DNA from: Streptomyces thermolilacinus SPC6
GTDB lineage: Bacteria > Actinomycetota > Actinomycetes > Streptomycetales > Streptomycetaceae
NCBI RefSeq assembly: GCF_000478605.2
Contig: NZ_ASHX02000001.1
Location: 4,355,001 to 4,419,000, forward strand
Length of the DNA: 64,000 nt
Direction of reading: 5' to 3'
Of the stretch, positions 40,331-48,707 are shown in pieces (the first letter of the stretch is position 1; every line of letters begins with the position of its first letter). The notes beneath the pieces were generated by a model. That model ran no database searches, was not told the origin of the DNA, and worked only from the letters and a program-made list of their open reading frames with translations. Made by a program: the position numbers and the translations under genes.

Positions 40331-41637
40331 GCCCACGCGAGGTGATCCCGGTTGTGCGCGAGGAGCCGGTCCGTCAGCGTGTCCGCGTACGCGTACTGGC
40401 CGATCAGCGGGTGCGCCAGCAGCGCCCGGAACACCCGGTTTCTGCCACCGCGCAGCGCCGCGTCGAGCGCCAGCTCCTCGTACGCCGTGACGTGCGCGAT
40501 CAGCCCCGCGTACAGCGGGTCCACGTTCCGTACCGGCAGAGGGCGGGCGCCGTCCGCGTCCACCCCGGCCTGGACCTCCACCACGGCGTCGTCCGGCAGG
40601 AAGGGCAGCGTGCCGGCGTTCCGCACGTTCACCACCTGCGCGGCACCGCCCGGTGCCCCCGCACCACCCCGCTCCCCGGCCCCGCCGCGTCCGCCCAGCA
40701 GCGAGGCGGCGAGTTCGACGGCGGCCTCCGAGTAGTAGGCGCCGCCCCGCTTGGCGAGCAGCGCGGGCTTCTCCTCCAGCGCCGGGTCGCCGTACATCTC
40801 CAGCAGGCGCCGCTCCATCGCCGCGACCTCGGCGGCCCGCGACGGCTTGCCGCGCGTCTCGTCGACCACCTCGTCGTGCTGGTAGAAGTACCGCAGGTAG
40901 TACGAGGGGACCACCCCGAGCCGGTCGAGCAGGGCGCGCGGCAGCCGCAGGTCGGCGGCGACGGCGTCCCCGTGCTCGGCCAGCAGCCGGGGCAGCACGT
41001 CCGTCCCGTCCGGCCCGCCGAGCCGTACGCCCAGCTCCCAGGTCAGGTGGTTGAGGCCCACGTGTTCCAGGTGCACGTCCGCCGGGGCGACATCCAGCAG
41101 CGCGGCGAACTTCCGCTGGAGGCCGATGGCGACGTTGCACAGGCCGACCGCCTTGTGCCCGGCCTGGAGGAGGGCGCGTGTGACGATCCCGACCGGGTTG
41201 GTGAAGTCGATGATCCAGGCGTCCGGGTTGGCGCGGCGTACCCGTTCGGCGATGTCGAGGACGACGGGCACGGTCCGCAGCGCCTTCGCCAGACCGCCCG
41301 CCCCGGTGGTCTCCTGCCCGACGCAGCCGCACTCCAGCGGCCAGGTCTCGTCCTGCTGCCGGGCGGCCTGCCCGCCGACACGCAGTTGCAGCAGCACGGC
41401 GTCGGCGCCGTCAACGGCGGCGTCCAGATCACCCGTTGTGGTGATCTTCCCGGGGTGGCCCTGTTTGGCGAAGATCCGCCGGGCCAGCCCGCCCACCAGC
41501 TCCAGCCGGTCGGCCGCCGGGTCCACGAGGACCAGCTCGCCGACCGGCAGGGAGTCGCGCAGCCGCGCGAACCCGTCCACCAGCTCCGGCGTGTACGTGG
41601 AACCGCCCCCCACGACCACGAGCTTCAAGTCACCCAT
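40327..41637 (-). CDS. GH4 family 6-phospho-beta-glucosidase-like enzyme
   Basis: A 436-residue NAD-dependent glycosidase. The Rossmann motif is VVVGGGSTYTPELV (residues 7-20), the acid region DFTNPVGI near 144-151, and metal ligands Cys167 (LCN) and His197 (LNHLTW) are in place. YLRYFYQHDE supplies the catalytic tyrosine region. GH4 enzymes cleave by redox-assisted elimination and need Mn plus NAD. They usually act on phosphorylated sugars, although some actinobacterial members take unphosphorylated ones. The ATG at 41637 with GGGAGTGGGG upstream is favoured over ATG 41697. No PTS or ABC transporter is next to it here. Confidence 0.9.
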   Translation of the reverse strand: MGDLKLVVVGGGSTYTPELVDGFARLRDSLPVGELVLVDPAADRLELVGGLARRIFAKQGHPGKITTTGDLDAAVDGADAVLLQLRVGGQAARQQDETWPLECGCVGQETTGAGGLAKALRTVPVVLDIAERVRRANPDAWIIDFTNPVGIVTRALLQAGHKAVGLCNVAIGLQRKFAALLDVAPADVHLEHVGLNHLTWELGVRLGGPDGTDVLPRLLAEHGDAVAADLRLPRALLDRLGVVPSYYLRYFYQHDEVVDETRGKPSRAAEVAAMERRLLEMYGDPALEEKPALLAKRGGAYYSEAAVELAASLLGGRGGAGERGGAGAPGGAAQVVNVRNAGTLPFLPDDAVVEVQAGVDADGARPLPVRNVDPLYAGLIAHVTAYEELALDAALRGGRNRVFRALLAHPLIGQYAYADTLTDRLLAHNRDHLAWA

Positions 41638-41717
41638 CGTCCCCACTCCCATCCACGCGTCCGTTCGTTCGGAGCCCGCCCGTGAGGGCGGCAACACACC
41701 GGGCCCGCCGGGTCCGT

Positions 41718-42998
41718 TCAGCGCGCGGAGGTGTCGAACACCTCGTCGCGGGTCGCGGCCAGCGCGGCCTCCAGGGCGCCCCGCAGCACGGGGTGCTCCC
41801 GTACGGCGCCCAGGACGAGGCGCGGCCGGGCGGCGGCGAGTTCGGCCAGCTCGGCGGCGACCCGCGCGCGCAGCGGCTCACCCCCCGCCACGGCCAGGTC
41901 ACCGGAGAGCACGACCAGCTCGGGGTCGAGCACGGCGACGAGGGAGGCGAGCCCGGTCGCGAGCCCCGTGGCGTACGCGTCGAGCAGCGCACCATACGCC
42001 CCGGAGTCCTCCGCAGCCCTGGACCCCTCGGACACCCCACAAGCCCCACCAGCCCCATCGACCTCACCGGCCCCACCCGCCCCGACCGCCCCCGCAGCCG
42101 TACGCAGCAGTCGCGCCGCCGCCTCGGGGCCGTCCCCCGGCGGCACGTCTAGGCCCAGCTCGCGGGCGAGTCGGGGCAGCGCCTGCGCGCCGGTCAGCTC
42201 CTGGAAGCCGCCGCTGCCTGCCTTGGCGACGTTCCGTACAAGCGGTGCGCCGGGTACGGGCATGAACCCGACCTCACCGGCGCCGCCCGTGAACCCCCGG
42301 TGCAGCCGCCCGCCCATGACGAGGGCGGCGCCGAGGCCCTCCTCGCTCCACAGCAGCACGAAGTCGCGGTGCCCGGCGGCGGCGCCGAGTCGCTGTTCGG
42401 CGACGGCGACCAGGTTGACGTCGTTCTCGTACTCGAGGGGCACCGGCAGCGCGGCGGCCAGTTCCTCCAGCAGGCGGGGCGCGTGCCAGCCGGGCAGGTG
42501 CGAGGCGTACCGGAGCCGCCCGGTCGAGGGGTCGAACGCGCCGGGCGTGCCGATGACGACCCGCCGCACGTCGTCCCGGGTGAGCCCGGCCGCCTTCACG
42601 GCGCCGTCCAGCGCGTCGGTGACCTGCCGCACGGCACCGGGCCCGCCCCGGCGCGGGGTCGGCAGGACGAACTCCCCGGCCACGGCCCCGGTCACGTCCG
42701 CGACGGCGGCCCGCACGCGGCGCGGGTTCACGTCGAGCCCGGCGGCGTACGCGGCGCGCGGGTTCACCCCGTACAGCTGCGCGTTCGGCCCGGGCCGCCC
42801 CTCGGAGGTGCCGGTCACGACGACGAGCCCCGCCGCTTCCAGCCGGGCCAGCAGTTGCGAGGCGGTCGGCTTGGACAGCCCGGTGAGCTTCCCGATCCGC
42901 GCCCGCGACAACGGCCCGTGCTCCAGCAGCAGTTCAAGCGCGGCCCGGTCGTTCATGGCCCGCAACACCCGAGGCGTCCCGGGAATGCCCCCGCTCAC
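41718..42998 (-). CDS. ROK-family transcriptional repressor
   Basis: A 426-residue regulator. Residues 15-75 form a MarR-like winged helix (LLEHGPLSRARIGKLTGLSKPTASQLLARLEAAGLV). A ROK sugar-binding domain follows, with GLDVNPRRVRAAVADVTG as the ATP-like motif, GAFDPSTGRLRYASHLPGW and an EYENDVN segment; GEVGFMPVPG replaces the usual Cys-rich ROK zinc motif (no CxCGxxGC), so zinc binding is unlikely. An Ala/Gly insert spans about 300-325. The start is GTG 42998. A palindrome 30 bases upstream is its probable operator. It would control the adjacent GH4 and kinase genes. Confidence 0.88.
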   Translation of the reverse strand: MSGGIPGTPRVLRAMNDRAALELLLEHGPLSRARIGKLTGLSKPTASQLLARLEAAGLVVVTGTSEGRPGPNAQLYGVNPRAAYAAGLDVNPRRVRAAVADVTGAVAGEFVLPTPRRGGPGAVRQVTDALDGAVKAAGLTRDDVRRVVIGTPGAFDPSTGRLRYASHLPGWHAPRLLEELAAALPVPLEYENDVNLVAVAEQRLGAAAGHRDFVLLWSEEGLGAALVMGGRLHRGFTGGAGEVGFMPVPGAPLVRNVAKAGSGGFQELTGAQALPRLARELGLDVPPGDGPEAAARLLRTAAGAVGAGGAGEVDGAGGACGVSEGSRAAEDSGAYGALLDAYATGLATGLASLVAVLDPELVVLSGDLAVAGGEPLRARVAAELAELAAARPRLVLGAVREHPVLRGALEAALAATRDEVFDTSAR

Positions 42999-43303
42999 GT
43001 CGTCCGGCCCCCGCCTTGAGAACTGTTAGGAAACTTTCCTGTCACCCGCCGGAGACGACGGTAGGCCGGGTGACGTCGTGTCGTCAACAGGTCGATGAGC
43101 GACCGACGCCTCGGATTGTCGGTGCGGCGTTTTACGGTGGGCCGGGAGGAAGTGCGGCAGATGGGGGGGGACCAGCTTGTTGCAGGGACATGCCGCGCCG
43201 TCCATAACGCGTTGACGCTCGCCGACTTCACTCCGTAGCGTCGCGGACGATCTTGAATGGCTCGTGTACTCGAACACGGGCCGTGGTCTGAGGGGGGAGC
43301 CTC
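42999..43303. other. Divergent intergenic region with probable ROK operator
   Basis: 305 bases between the ROK repressor and the LamG protein. The only clear signal is the 43028-43040 palindrome. TTGACGCTCGCC (around 43212) followed by CCGTAGCG could be a weak plus-strand promoter for the LamG gene. No gene seen. Confidence 0.45.
43028..43040. promoter_or_regulatory. Palindromic AGGAAA-C-TTTCCT operator
   Basis: Perfect 13-base dyad with a single central base, 30 bases ahead of the ROK start codon. A/T-rich palindromes of this form are the usual ROK operators, so autoregulation is likely. Confidence 0.6.
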
Positions 43304-45187
43304 ATGCAGTTCACGTCATCCGCCGTACCGGCCGGACCGCCGCGCGCGAGACGCCGGTTCGCCGTCGCCGCGACCGCCGCCCTGCTCCTGGGCGGCGCGG
43401 CGGTGCCCTCCGCGCACGCGCAGGCCGCCGCCGACGACCCGGTGCCGCTCGCGCCGACGGTCACCTCACTCGGCCCCTACGAGGAGTGCGCCCCCAACCA
43501 CTGCCTGCCGCACGGCGGTCCGGGCATGCCTGCCCGCTTCCGCTTCACGCCGAACGCCGCCGACCAGGACGTCACCGGGTACCGAGTGCGGTTCGGTGAC
43601 CAGGTCCGCACCATCAGCGTTGCGGAGGCCGAATCCTTCGAGGTCACGCCCACCGAGGGTGGTGTCTTCTTCCTTGACGTGCAGGCGGTGGACTGGGGCG
43701 CGCGATTCGGAGCCACGACCACCTTCACCTTCAAGGTCGATCCCGTTCTCGCCCACTCCCGCTGGCGCTTCGACGACGGGCTGAACGACCCGGCGGCCAC
43801 CGTTGCCGCGGACTCCGGCACGGGGAGCGAGCGCCACGACGCCGTCGTCCACACCGACGGCACCGGCTGGTCGCCGCTCGCCCGCGCAGGGGAGCAGGAC
43901 CGGGCGCTCCTGCTGGACACGCCCGAGGGGCAGCGCCCCCGCGAGTACGCGGAGACGGCCGGGCCCGTACTGGACACCTCCAAGCCGTTCACCGTGTCGG
44001 CGTGGGCCTACCTGGCCGGCACCGGTGACGACCGCGTCGTCCTGTCCGTGCCGGGCAGCCACGGCACCGCGCTCGACCTGCGCTACTCGGCCGCCGACCG
44101 CACGTGGGCCTTCGGCAGATCGGCGCAGGACGCGCCCGGAGCGCCGAGCGTCCGCTCGCTGGCGGCCACCGACGCGGTGCCGAACGCGTGGACCCACCTG
44201 GCGGGCGTCTTCCACACCCGGCACGACACGGACCCGTCCAACGACACGGTCCAGCTCTATGTGAACGGCCGCCCCCAGGGCAGCCCCGTGGTGCTCGCCG
44301 AACAGGCGCCCGCGTACGAGCCGTGGCGCGCCACGGGCGGCCTCCAGTTCGGGCGCGGCTACGCCGACGGCGACCACGACCACTACTTCCGGGGCCGCAT
44401 CGACGAGGTCACCGCCTGGCAGTGGCCCCGCACCCCGCTGGAGATCCGCCGCCTGACGGAGGTGCGCGACCGGAACGGGGAGGTGGTCTTCACCCCGGCC
44501 GCGCACTGGGACGCGGCGTCCACCGAGGGCGGTCGCGTCCGGCAGACCGGCTCGTACCCGGGCGGGGACCTGGGGCTGTCGCCCACGGGCGCCTCGCTGA
44601 ACGCGGAGGAGGGCAGCCTCGTCCTGGACGGCGAGACCGGCCACGCCGCGACCGAGGGCCCGGTCGTCGACGAGACAGGCTCGTTCACGGTGTCGGCCCG
44701 CGTGCGGGTGGACAGTGCGGCCATGGCGGCCAAGCCCGAGGGGTACCGCGCCCTGGTGGCCGGCCAGCGCGCCGGGACGGAGTACTCGTGGGCGCTGTGG
44801 CTGAAGAAGTACTCGCAGGACGCCTACCTGTGGGAGTTCACCCGCACGTCCCTCGGTCCCGACGGGCAGCCGACCGAGACGATCACCTTCGGCAGCTCCG
44901 ATTACGCCGTCCTCGACACCTGGGTCGAGCTGACCGGGGTCTACGACACCGTGGAGACCAAGGGCGCGGGAAAGCTGAGCCTGTACGTGGACGGGATGGA
45001 GCAGATGTCATGGCGCCCGTCGGACCTGACGCACGCCCAGCAGGGCACCGGCGCCCTCACCGTCGGCGGTGACGCGTCCGGCGGAGCCGCCACGGCCCAC
45101 GCCCTGCCCGGCGCGGTGAAGACCCTGCGGGTGTGGACCGGCGCCATCACCGTCCCCTACATCCACCACTACGTCATGCCGCAGTGA
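43304..45187 (+). CDS. Secreted protein with two LamG (concanavalin-like) domains
   Basis: A 627-residue exported protein. Residues 1-45 are a signal peptide with an Arg-rich n-region (ARRRFAVAATAALLLGG) and cleavage after AHAQA. A fibronectin-like beta domain covers about 50-145, the first LamG 150-385 (TVSAWAYLAG, WTHLAGVFHT, QLYVNGRPQG, FRGRIDEVTAW) and the second 400-620 (FTVSARVRVD, WVELTGVYDT, LSLYVDGMEQM). There is no enzyme domain and no wall anchor, so it is probably a secreted carbohydrate-binding or matrix protein. The ATG has GGGGGGAGCCTC upstream. Confidence 0.87.
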   Translation: MQFTSSAVPAGPPRARRRFAVAATAALLLGGAAVPSAHAQAAADDPVPLAPTVTSLGPYEECAPNHCLPHGGPGMPARFRFTPNAADQDVTGYRVRFGDQVRTISVAEAESFEVTPTEGGVFFLDVQAVDWGARFGATTTFTFKVDPVLAHSRWRFDDGLNDPAATVAADSGTGSERHDAVVHTDGTGWSPLARAGEQDRALLLDTPEGQRPREYAETAGPVLDTSKPFTVSAWAYLAGTGDDRVVLSVPGSHGTALDLRYSAADRTWAFGRSAQDAPGAPSVRSLAATDAVPNAWTHLAGVFHTRHDTDPSNDTVQLYVNGRPQGSPVVLAEQAPAYEPWRATGGLQFGRGYADGDHDHYFRGRIDEVTAWQWPRTPLEIRRLTEVRDRNGEVVFTPAAHWDAASTEGGRVRQTGSYPGGDLGLSPTGASLNAEEGSLVLDGETGHAATEGPVVDETGSFTVSARVRVDSAAMAAKPEGYRALVAGQRAGTEYSWALWLKKYSQDAYLWEFTRTSLGPDGQPTETITFGSSDYAVLDTWVELTGVYDTVETKGAGKLSLYVDGMEQMSWRPSDLTHAQQGTGALTVGGDASGGAATAHALPGAVKTLRVWTGAITVPYIHHYVMPQ

Positions 45188-45215
45188 CCCAGCGCGGCAT
45201 GGTGAGGGAGGCCCT

Positions 45216-45440
45216 GTGGCCAAGACGCGGTGCCGGTGCGGGAACCTGATCCGCGACGACGACCCGGACCACAGCATGGTGCTGAACTCCCACAGGGCCT
45301 CCGAGGACCTGGACTTCGACGGCACCGCCCTGTTCGGCAGAGGCACTGACATGCTGCGCTGCGCGGCGTGCGGGCGGCTGTGGGTCTTCTGGGACGAGCA
45401 CGGCAGCCCCACCGAGTACCGGCCTGTCGCAGAGGGGTGA
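45216..45440 (+). CDS. Small zinc-ribbon protein, 74 residues
   Basis: Starts (M)AKTRCRCGNLIRDDDP and has a second pair in MLRCAACGRLWVFWDE, giving a CxC...CxxC metal site split by an acidic loop. It is cytoplasmic. The GTG at 45216 has GAGGGAGG nine bases upstream. It lies 28 bases after the LamG gene and may be co-transcribed with it. A terminator follows. Function unknown. Confidence 0.75.
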   Translation: MAKTRCRCGNLIRDDDPDHSMVLNSHRASEDLDFDGTALFGRGTDMLRCAACGRLWVFWDEHGSPTEYRPVAEG

Positions 45441-45448
45441 ACGAGGCT

Positions 45449-45485
45449 GGGCGCGGCCACTGCGCCGCGCCCGGCACGGCTTTTT
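45449..45485 (+). terminator. Intrinsic terminator with T-run
   Basis: Stem GGGCGCGGC (45449-45457) / GCCGCGCCC (45464-45472), six-base loop, and TTTTT at 45481-45485. One of the few hairpins in the window with a T-run. Confidence 0.75.
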
Positions 45486-45812
45486 GATCCCCTGCTCCCG
45501 CCTCGGCCCGAGGCGGTCCCCTCCCACGGCCGGTGCCGGACTGGGCCGTGCCCGCCGGGCACCTTGTACGCGTTGGACGCATCCGGCTCACCCTGCTGAA
45601 CGCGGTCGGTGAGCCGGACTGGTTCAGCACGCGTCGACAGTCCACACGTCCGGGTGAAAGAACGATGCCACCCACATCGCAGGATGCACGGCTGACCGCC
45701 GAACCCGCCACAAATGAGTACGGGTACTCAGAATCCCTCTCCCGTTGCGCCATTAGGGTCATTGCGGAAGCCCTGCTGGGGTGTAGGGCTGACCCGCTGT
45801 GGAGGGGCGCCG
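45486..45812. other. Intergenic leader of the ESX-like cassette
   Basis: A 327-base stretch with no supported gene; it holds the candidate promoter at 45762-45789 and a GGAGGGG ribosome binding site at 45801. It is less GC-biased than neighbouring genes. Confidence 0.45.
45762..45789 (+). promoter_or_regulatory. Possible housekeeping promoter of the ESX-like cassette
   Basis: TTGCGG (45762-45767), 16-base spacer, TAGGGC (45784-45789), resembling TTGACN-TAGGAT. A start site near 45796 would leave a very short leader before the ATG at 45813. Confidence 0.35.
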
Positions 45813-46274
45813 ATGTCGTGGGACGAGTGGGAACAGCTCAAAACGGAGGCTGCTGAACGCCAGTCGAGTCGGATGCGGCTCAACCAGTTACCGGCTTCCG
45901 ACCCGGCCGGTGGTGATGGCGGCGGTTCGTCGGGGGATCTGCGGACCCGGAAGCAGGCCTGGACACGGGCGGGTGAGGGCGTCAAGGGCCTGAAGGCGGA
46001 CATCAGCGAGGGCCTGAAGAAGCTGGACGATGGGCAGTCGGGCGTGGCGGAGTCGTCGGGGTGCCAGTCGGCGGCGGCGCAGAAGGAGCTGTACGACTCC
46101 TGGAGGAGTTACGGCGGCAAGGTGAGCGGGCGTTGCGGCACGGTGGGCGGGCTGCTGGAGCGCGCCGGGAGGGATCTGGCGATGACCGACAAGGCGATCG
46201 AGGAAGAGTTCGCGAGGATCAGGGCGCAGTACCAGGACACGGAGCCGGTCGGCGGCCAGGCGAAGGGCCGGTGA
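45813..46274 (+). CDS. Small helical ESX/WXG-like protein
   Basis: A 153-residue protein starting MSWDEWEQLKTEAAERQ. It has a Gly-rich turn near residue 38 and two long helices (ADISEGLKKLDDGQSGVAESSGCQSAAAQKELYDSWRSYGGKVSG, CGTVGGLLERAGRDLAMTDKAIEEEFARIRAQYQ), the outline of WXG100/EspC-type secreted helical hairpins. There is no signal peptide. The ATG at 45813 has GGAGGGG eight bases upstream. It is nine bases ahead of the DUF1023 hydrolase, with which it is probably exported or paired. Confidence 0.72.
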   Translation: MSWDEWEQLKTEAAERQSSRMRLNQLPASDPAGGDGGGSSGDLRTRKQAWTRAGEGVKGLKADISEGLKKLDDGQSGVAESSGCQSAAAQKELYDSWRSYGGKVSGRCGTVGGLLERAGRDLAMTDKAIEEEFARIRAQYQDTEPVGGQAKGR

Positions 46275-46283
46275 CGGTCGGCG

Positions 46284-48095
46284 ATGGATCTGGCGACGCT
46301 GAAGAAGATCAAGCCCGCCGCGTTCGAGGACGCGGCCGACGGTTACCGCGCCACGGGCGAGATGGCCGCCAAGGCGAAGGACGCCATCGACATCCGGATC
46401 TCCTCCGGCATCCGCGCCCAGCTGGAGGGGGAGACGGCGAACGCGGCCCTGGGCGAGCTGAAGGAGCTGTCGAAGAACTTCCACTACGTGCAGACCGAGT
46501 GCGCTCTGGTGAGCACCGCGCTGGCGGGTTTCGCGCACGACATGGCCGCGGCCAGGCGGAAGCTGGACGCGGCCGTCGCGGACGCGCGGGCCGCCGGGTG
46601 CACGGTGAACGCGGACGGGTCGGTCAGCTTCCCCGCGGGCGGCCAGGCGGTCGACGGCAAGATCCCGGAGGGCGGCACGGTCACCGGGGCGGGCGGCCCG
46701 TCCTCCCCGACGGCCGACGCGCTCTACCGGCAGGCGGCCAACGCCCACCCCAACCCCCACTACGGCAAAGCGTTGGAGTTCGCGAACCGGATCGCCGACG
46801 CCGTGCGGGAGGCCACGGAAGCGGACACCAAGTGGGCGCCGAAGCTCCGCGCGCTGAAGGCCGACGACGACCTGACCGTCTCCGACCGGGACTGGACGGA
46901 CACCCAGTCCGACACGAGCGGAGTCCGCCATGCAGCCGCTGCGTACCTGGACACCATCGAAGCCCCGCCGAAGGACGGAACGCCGGAGAAGAACGCCCAG
47001 TGGTGGAAGGACCTCACCCCGGAGCAGCGCGCCGACTACCTCGCCGTCCATCCAGGTGCCCTCGGGGCGATGAACGGTCTCCCGGCGGACGTTCGTGACG
47101 AGGCGAATCGTACGGTCCTGGCGGAGACCAGGGCGATGTACCGGCTGGAGCTCGCCGCCATCCCGAAGGAACCGGCCATGTACGGTCAAGGTCCCGGCGG
47201 TTACCGCGTCGACGTGATCACTCCGGAGTGGCAGGAGTGGCACAGGAAGTACGCGGACAAGAAGGCCGAGATGGAAGGCGTGTTGAAGGGAATGGACGCC
47301 ATCCAGGCCCGCTTCGACCGGACTGGCCGTGATGGGCTCCCCGAGGCGTATCTGCTTGGCTTCGACCCCACCGGGCTGGCTGACGGAAAGGTCATCCTCG
47401 CCAACGGGAACCCGGACACGGCTGATCATGTCGGCATTTATGTCCCCGGCACCTTCTCCCACATCGCGTCCATCGGTGGTGACGACGACACCCACGGGGA
47501 TCTCGGCCGGGGAGACAGACTCTGGACCGAAAGCACCCGTCTCGCCGCGGGGCAGAAGGTCTCCACAATCACGTGGTTCGACTACGACGCCCCCGATCAC
47601 ATCCCGCAGGCGACCCGTCACCAGTACGCGGACGAGGGCGGCCCGCGGTTGTACGACTTTCTGCAGGGCAGCAAAGCGGCGCAGGAGAGTGTTGACGGCA
47701 CGCGCGCGCACACCACCGTGATCGGTCACAGCTACGGAAGTACGGTCGTAGGCGTCGCAGCGCAATCCGGAACTTGGAGGGACCCGGCGGCCGTCAATGA
47801 CTTGGTCTTCGCCGGTAGCCCTGGCGTACAAGCGGACCATGCGGCGGACTTGGGTGTCGGAGCCGACCGTGTTTGGGCGATGGGCGCCCCGTTGGACGAT
47901 TTCGTGGTTCGGCACGGAGGTCGCCTCGTGGGACTGGGTGACAACTGGACCATTCCGACCGATGAGTCGTTCGGTGGGAACGTCATGGAAAGCGACGCGG
48001 GCGGGCACACGAAATTCTGGGACGCAGGCTCCACGAGTCTGTGGAATCAAGCGGCCGTCATGGTCGGCCAGCGCGACAAGGTGGAAATTGAGTAA
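46284..48095 (+). CDS. DUF1023-type alpha/beta hydrolase with ESX-like N-terminus
   Basis: A 603-residue protein. Residues 1-115 are helical (FEDAADGYRATGEMAAKAKDAI...LVSTALAGFAHDMAAARRKLD), like the WXG-type leaders of actinobacterial secreted effectors. Then comes a helical region and an alpha/beta hydrolase from about 360 (LLGFDPTGLADGKVILANGNPD, VGIYVPGTFSHI). The nucleophile elbow is GHSYGS (about residue 475), followed by GSPGVQADHAADLG. A lipase/esterase or cutinase-like role is plausible, substrate unknown. It overlaps the lipoprotein gene by eight bases. Confidence 0.85.
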   Translation: MDLATLKKIKPAAFEDAADGYRATGEMAAKAKDAIDIRISSGIRAQLEGETANAALGELKELSKNFHYVQTECALVSTALAGFAHDMAAARRKLDAAVADARAAGCTVNADGSVSFPAGGQAVDGKIPEGGTVTGAGGPSSPTADALYRQAANAHPNPHYGKALEFANRIADAVREATEADTKWAPKLRALKADDDLTVSDRDWTDTQSDTSGVRHAAAAYLDTIEAPPKDGTPEKNAQWWKDLTPEQRADYLAVHPGALGAMNGLPADVRDEANRTVLAETRAMYRLELAAIPKEPAMYGQGPGGYRVDVITPEWQEWHRKYADKKAEMEGVLKGMDAIQARFDRTGRDGLPEAYLLGFDPTGLADGKVILANGNPDTADHVGIYVPGTFSHIASIGGDDDTHGDLGRGDRLWTESTRLAAGQKVSTITWFDYDAPDHIPQATRHQYADEGGPRLYDFLQGSKAAQESVDGTRAHTTVIGHSYGSTVVGVAAQSGTWRDPAAVNDLVFAGSPGVQADHAADLGVGADRVWAMGAPLDDFVVRHGGRLVGLGDNWTIPTDESFGGNVMESDAGGHTKFWDAGSTSLWNQAAVMVGQRDKVEIE

Positions 48096-48600
48096 ACGAA
48101 CTTCGGTATTCGTTTCCGTTCTGATGGCTTGCATGCTGGCTGCGGCGTGCTCTGGTGGAAGTGAGGCGGAAGTGGAGGTCCGCGACAGTGCGGCAGTGAA
48201 GGCGGACACCAAGAAGGTGTCCAGCCGGGTGCTTGAGATGCTGGCACTTGAGGGAAAAGTGACAGAGACGGGCGCGATGACCATGCGGTGTTCGGGATTT
48301 GACGCCGATGAGAAGGTCTACCGCGCTCGACATCCCTGGAGCGTCTACGATGCCTCCTTTGCCGACATGCGGGCGGCCTTTGACCGTCTCCGTGGTGAGT
48401 TGCCGAAGAACGGCTGGAAGATTGTCAAGGATGGCCCCGACGGCACTGCGGGAAAGAGTCCCCAGATTGTCGCGGAGTCCGAGGGCGGAGATTTCGCAGT
48501 CGACGCACGGCTGCACGAGGAGAATAGAGCACAGAACGCTCCGGCCCTTCTCACGGTCACTGTGGAATCAGCGTGCTACAAGGGGTCCGGCACCTCGTGA
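48088..48600 (+). CDS. Small lipoprotein coupled to the DUF1023 hydrolase
   Basis: A 170-residue lipoprotein starting from TTG 48088, (M)SKRTSVFVSVLMACMLAAACSGG. The lipobox LAAAC puts the lipidated Cys at residue 21. The mature part (about 150 residues) has one later Cys pair (CSGFDADEKV and ESACYKG), possibly a disulphide. It shares eight bases with the hydrolase end and AAGGTGG is upstream, so the genes are coupled. It may be an immunity or chaperone-like partner of the secreted hydrolase, which is speculation. Confidence 0.8.
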   Translation: MSKRTSVFVSVLMACMLAAACSGGSEAEVEVRDSAAVKADTKKVSSRVLEMLALEGKVTETGAMTMRCSGFDADEKVYRARHPWSVYDASFADMRAAFDRLRGELPKNGWKIVKDGPDGTAGKSPQIVAESEGGDFAVDARLHEENRAQNAPALLTVTVESACYKGSGTS

Positions 48601-48660
48601 CGCTGTGGCGCTGATCCTGTTCGGCCTGGAGGCAAGCGCCTTCTGCCGGAATGCCAAAGA

Positions 48661-48686
48661 CGCCCCGCACCAGTAGGTGCGGGGCG
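48661..48686. terminator. Bidirectional terminator between lipoprotein and MscS genes
   Basis: Perfect 11-base-pair stem CGCCCCGCACC (48661-48671) / GGTGCGGGGCG (48676-48686), loop AGTA. It serves the convergent ends of both neighbours. Confidence 0.8.
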
Positions 48687-48707
48687 CCTTCGCGTGTGCG
48701 CGGGCCG

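Noticed and set aside
45533-45856. A 107-codon frame before the ESX-like gene
   Set aside because: No ribosome binding site, and it overlaps the candidate promoter and the real ATG at 45813 in another frame.
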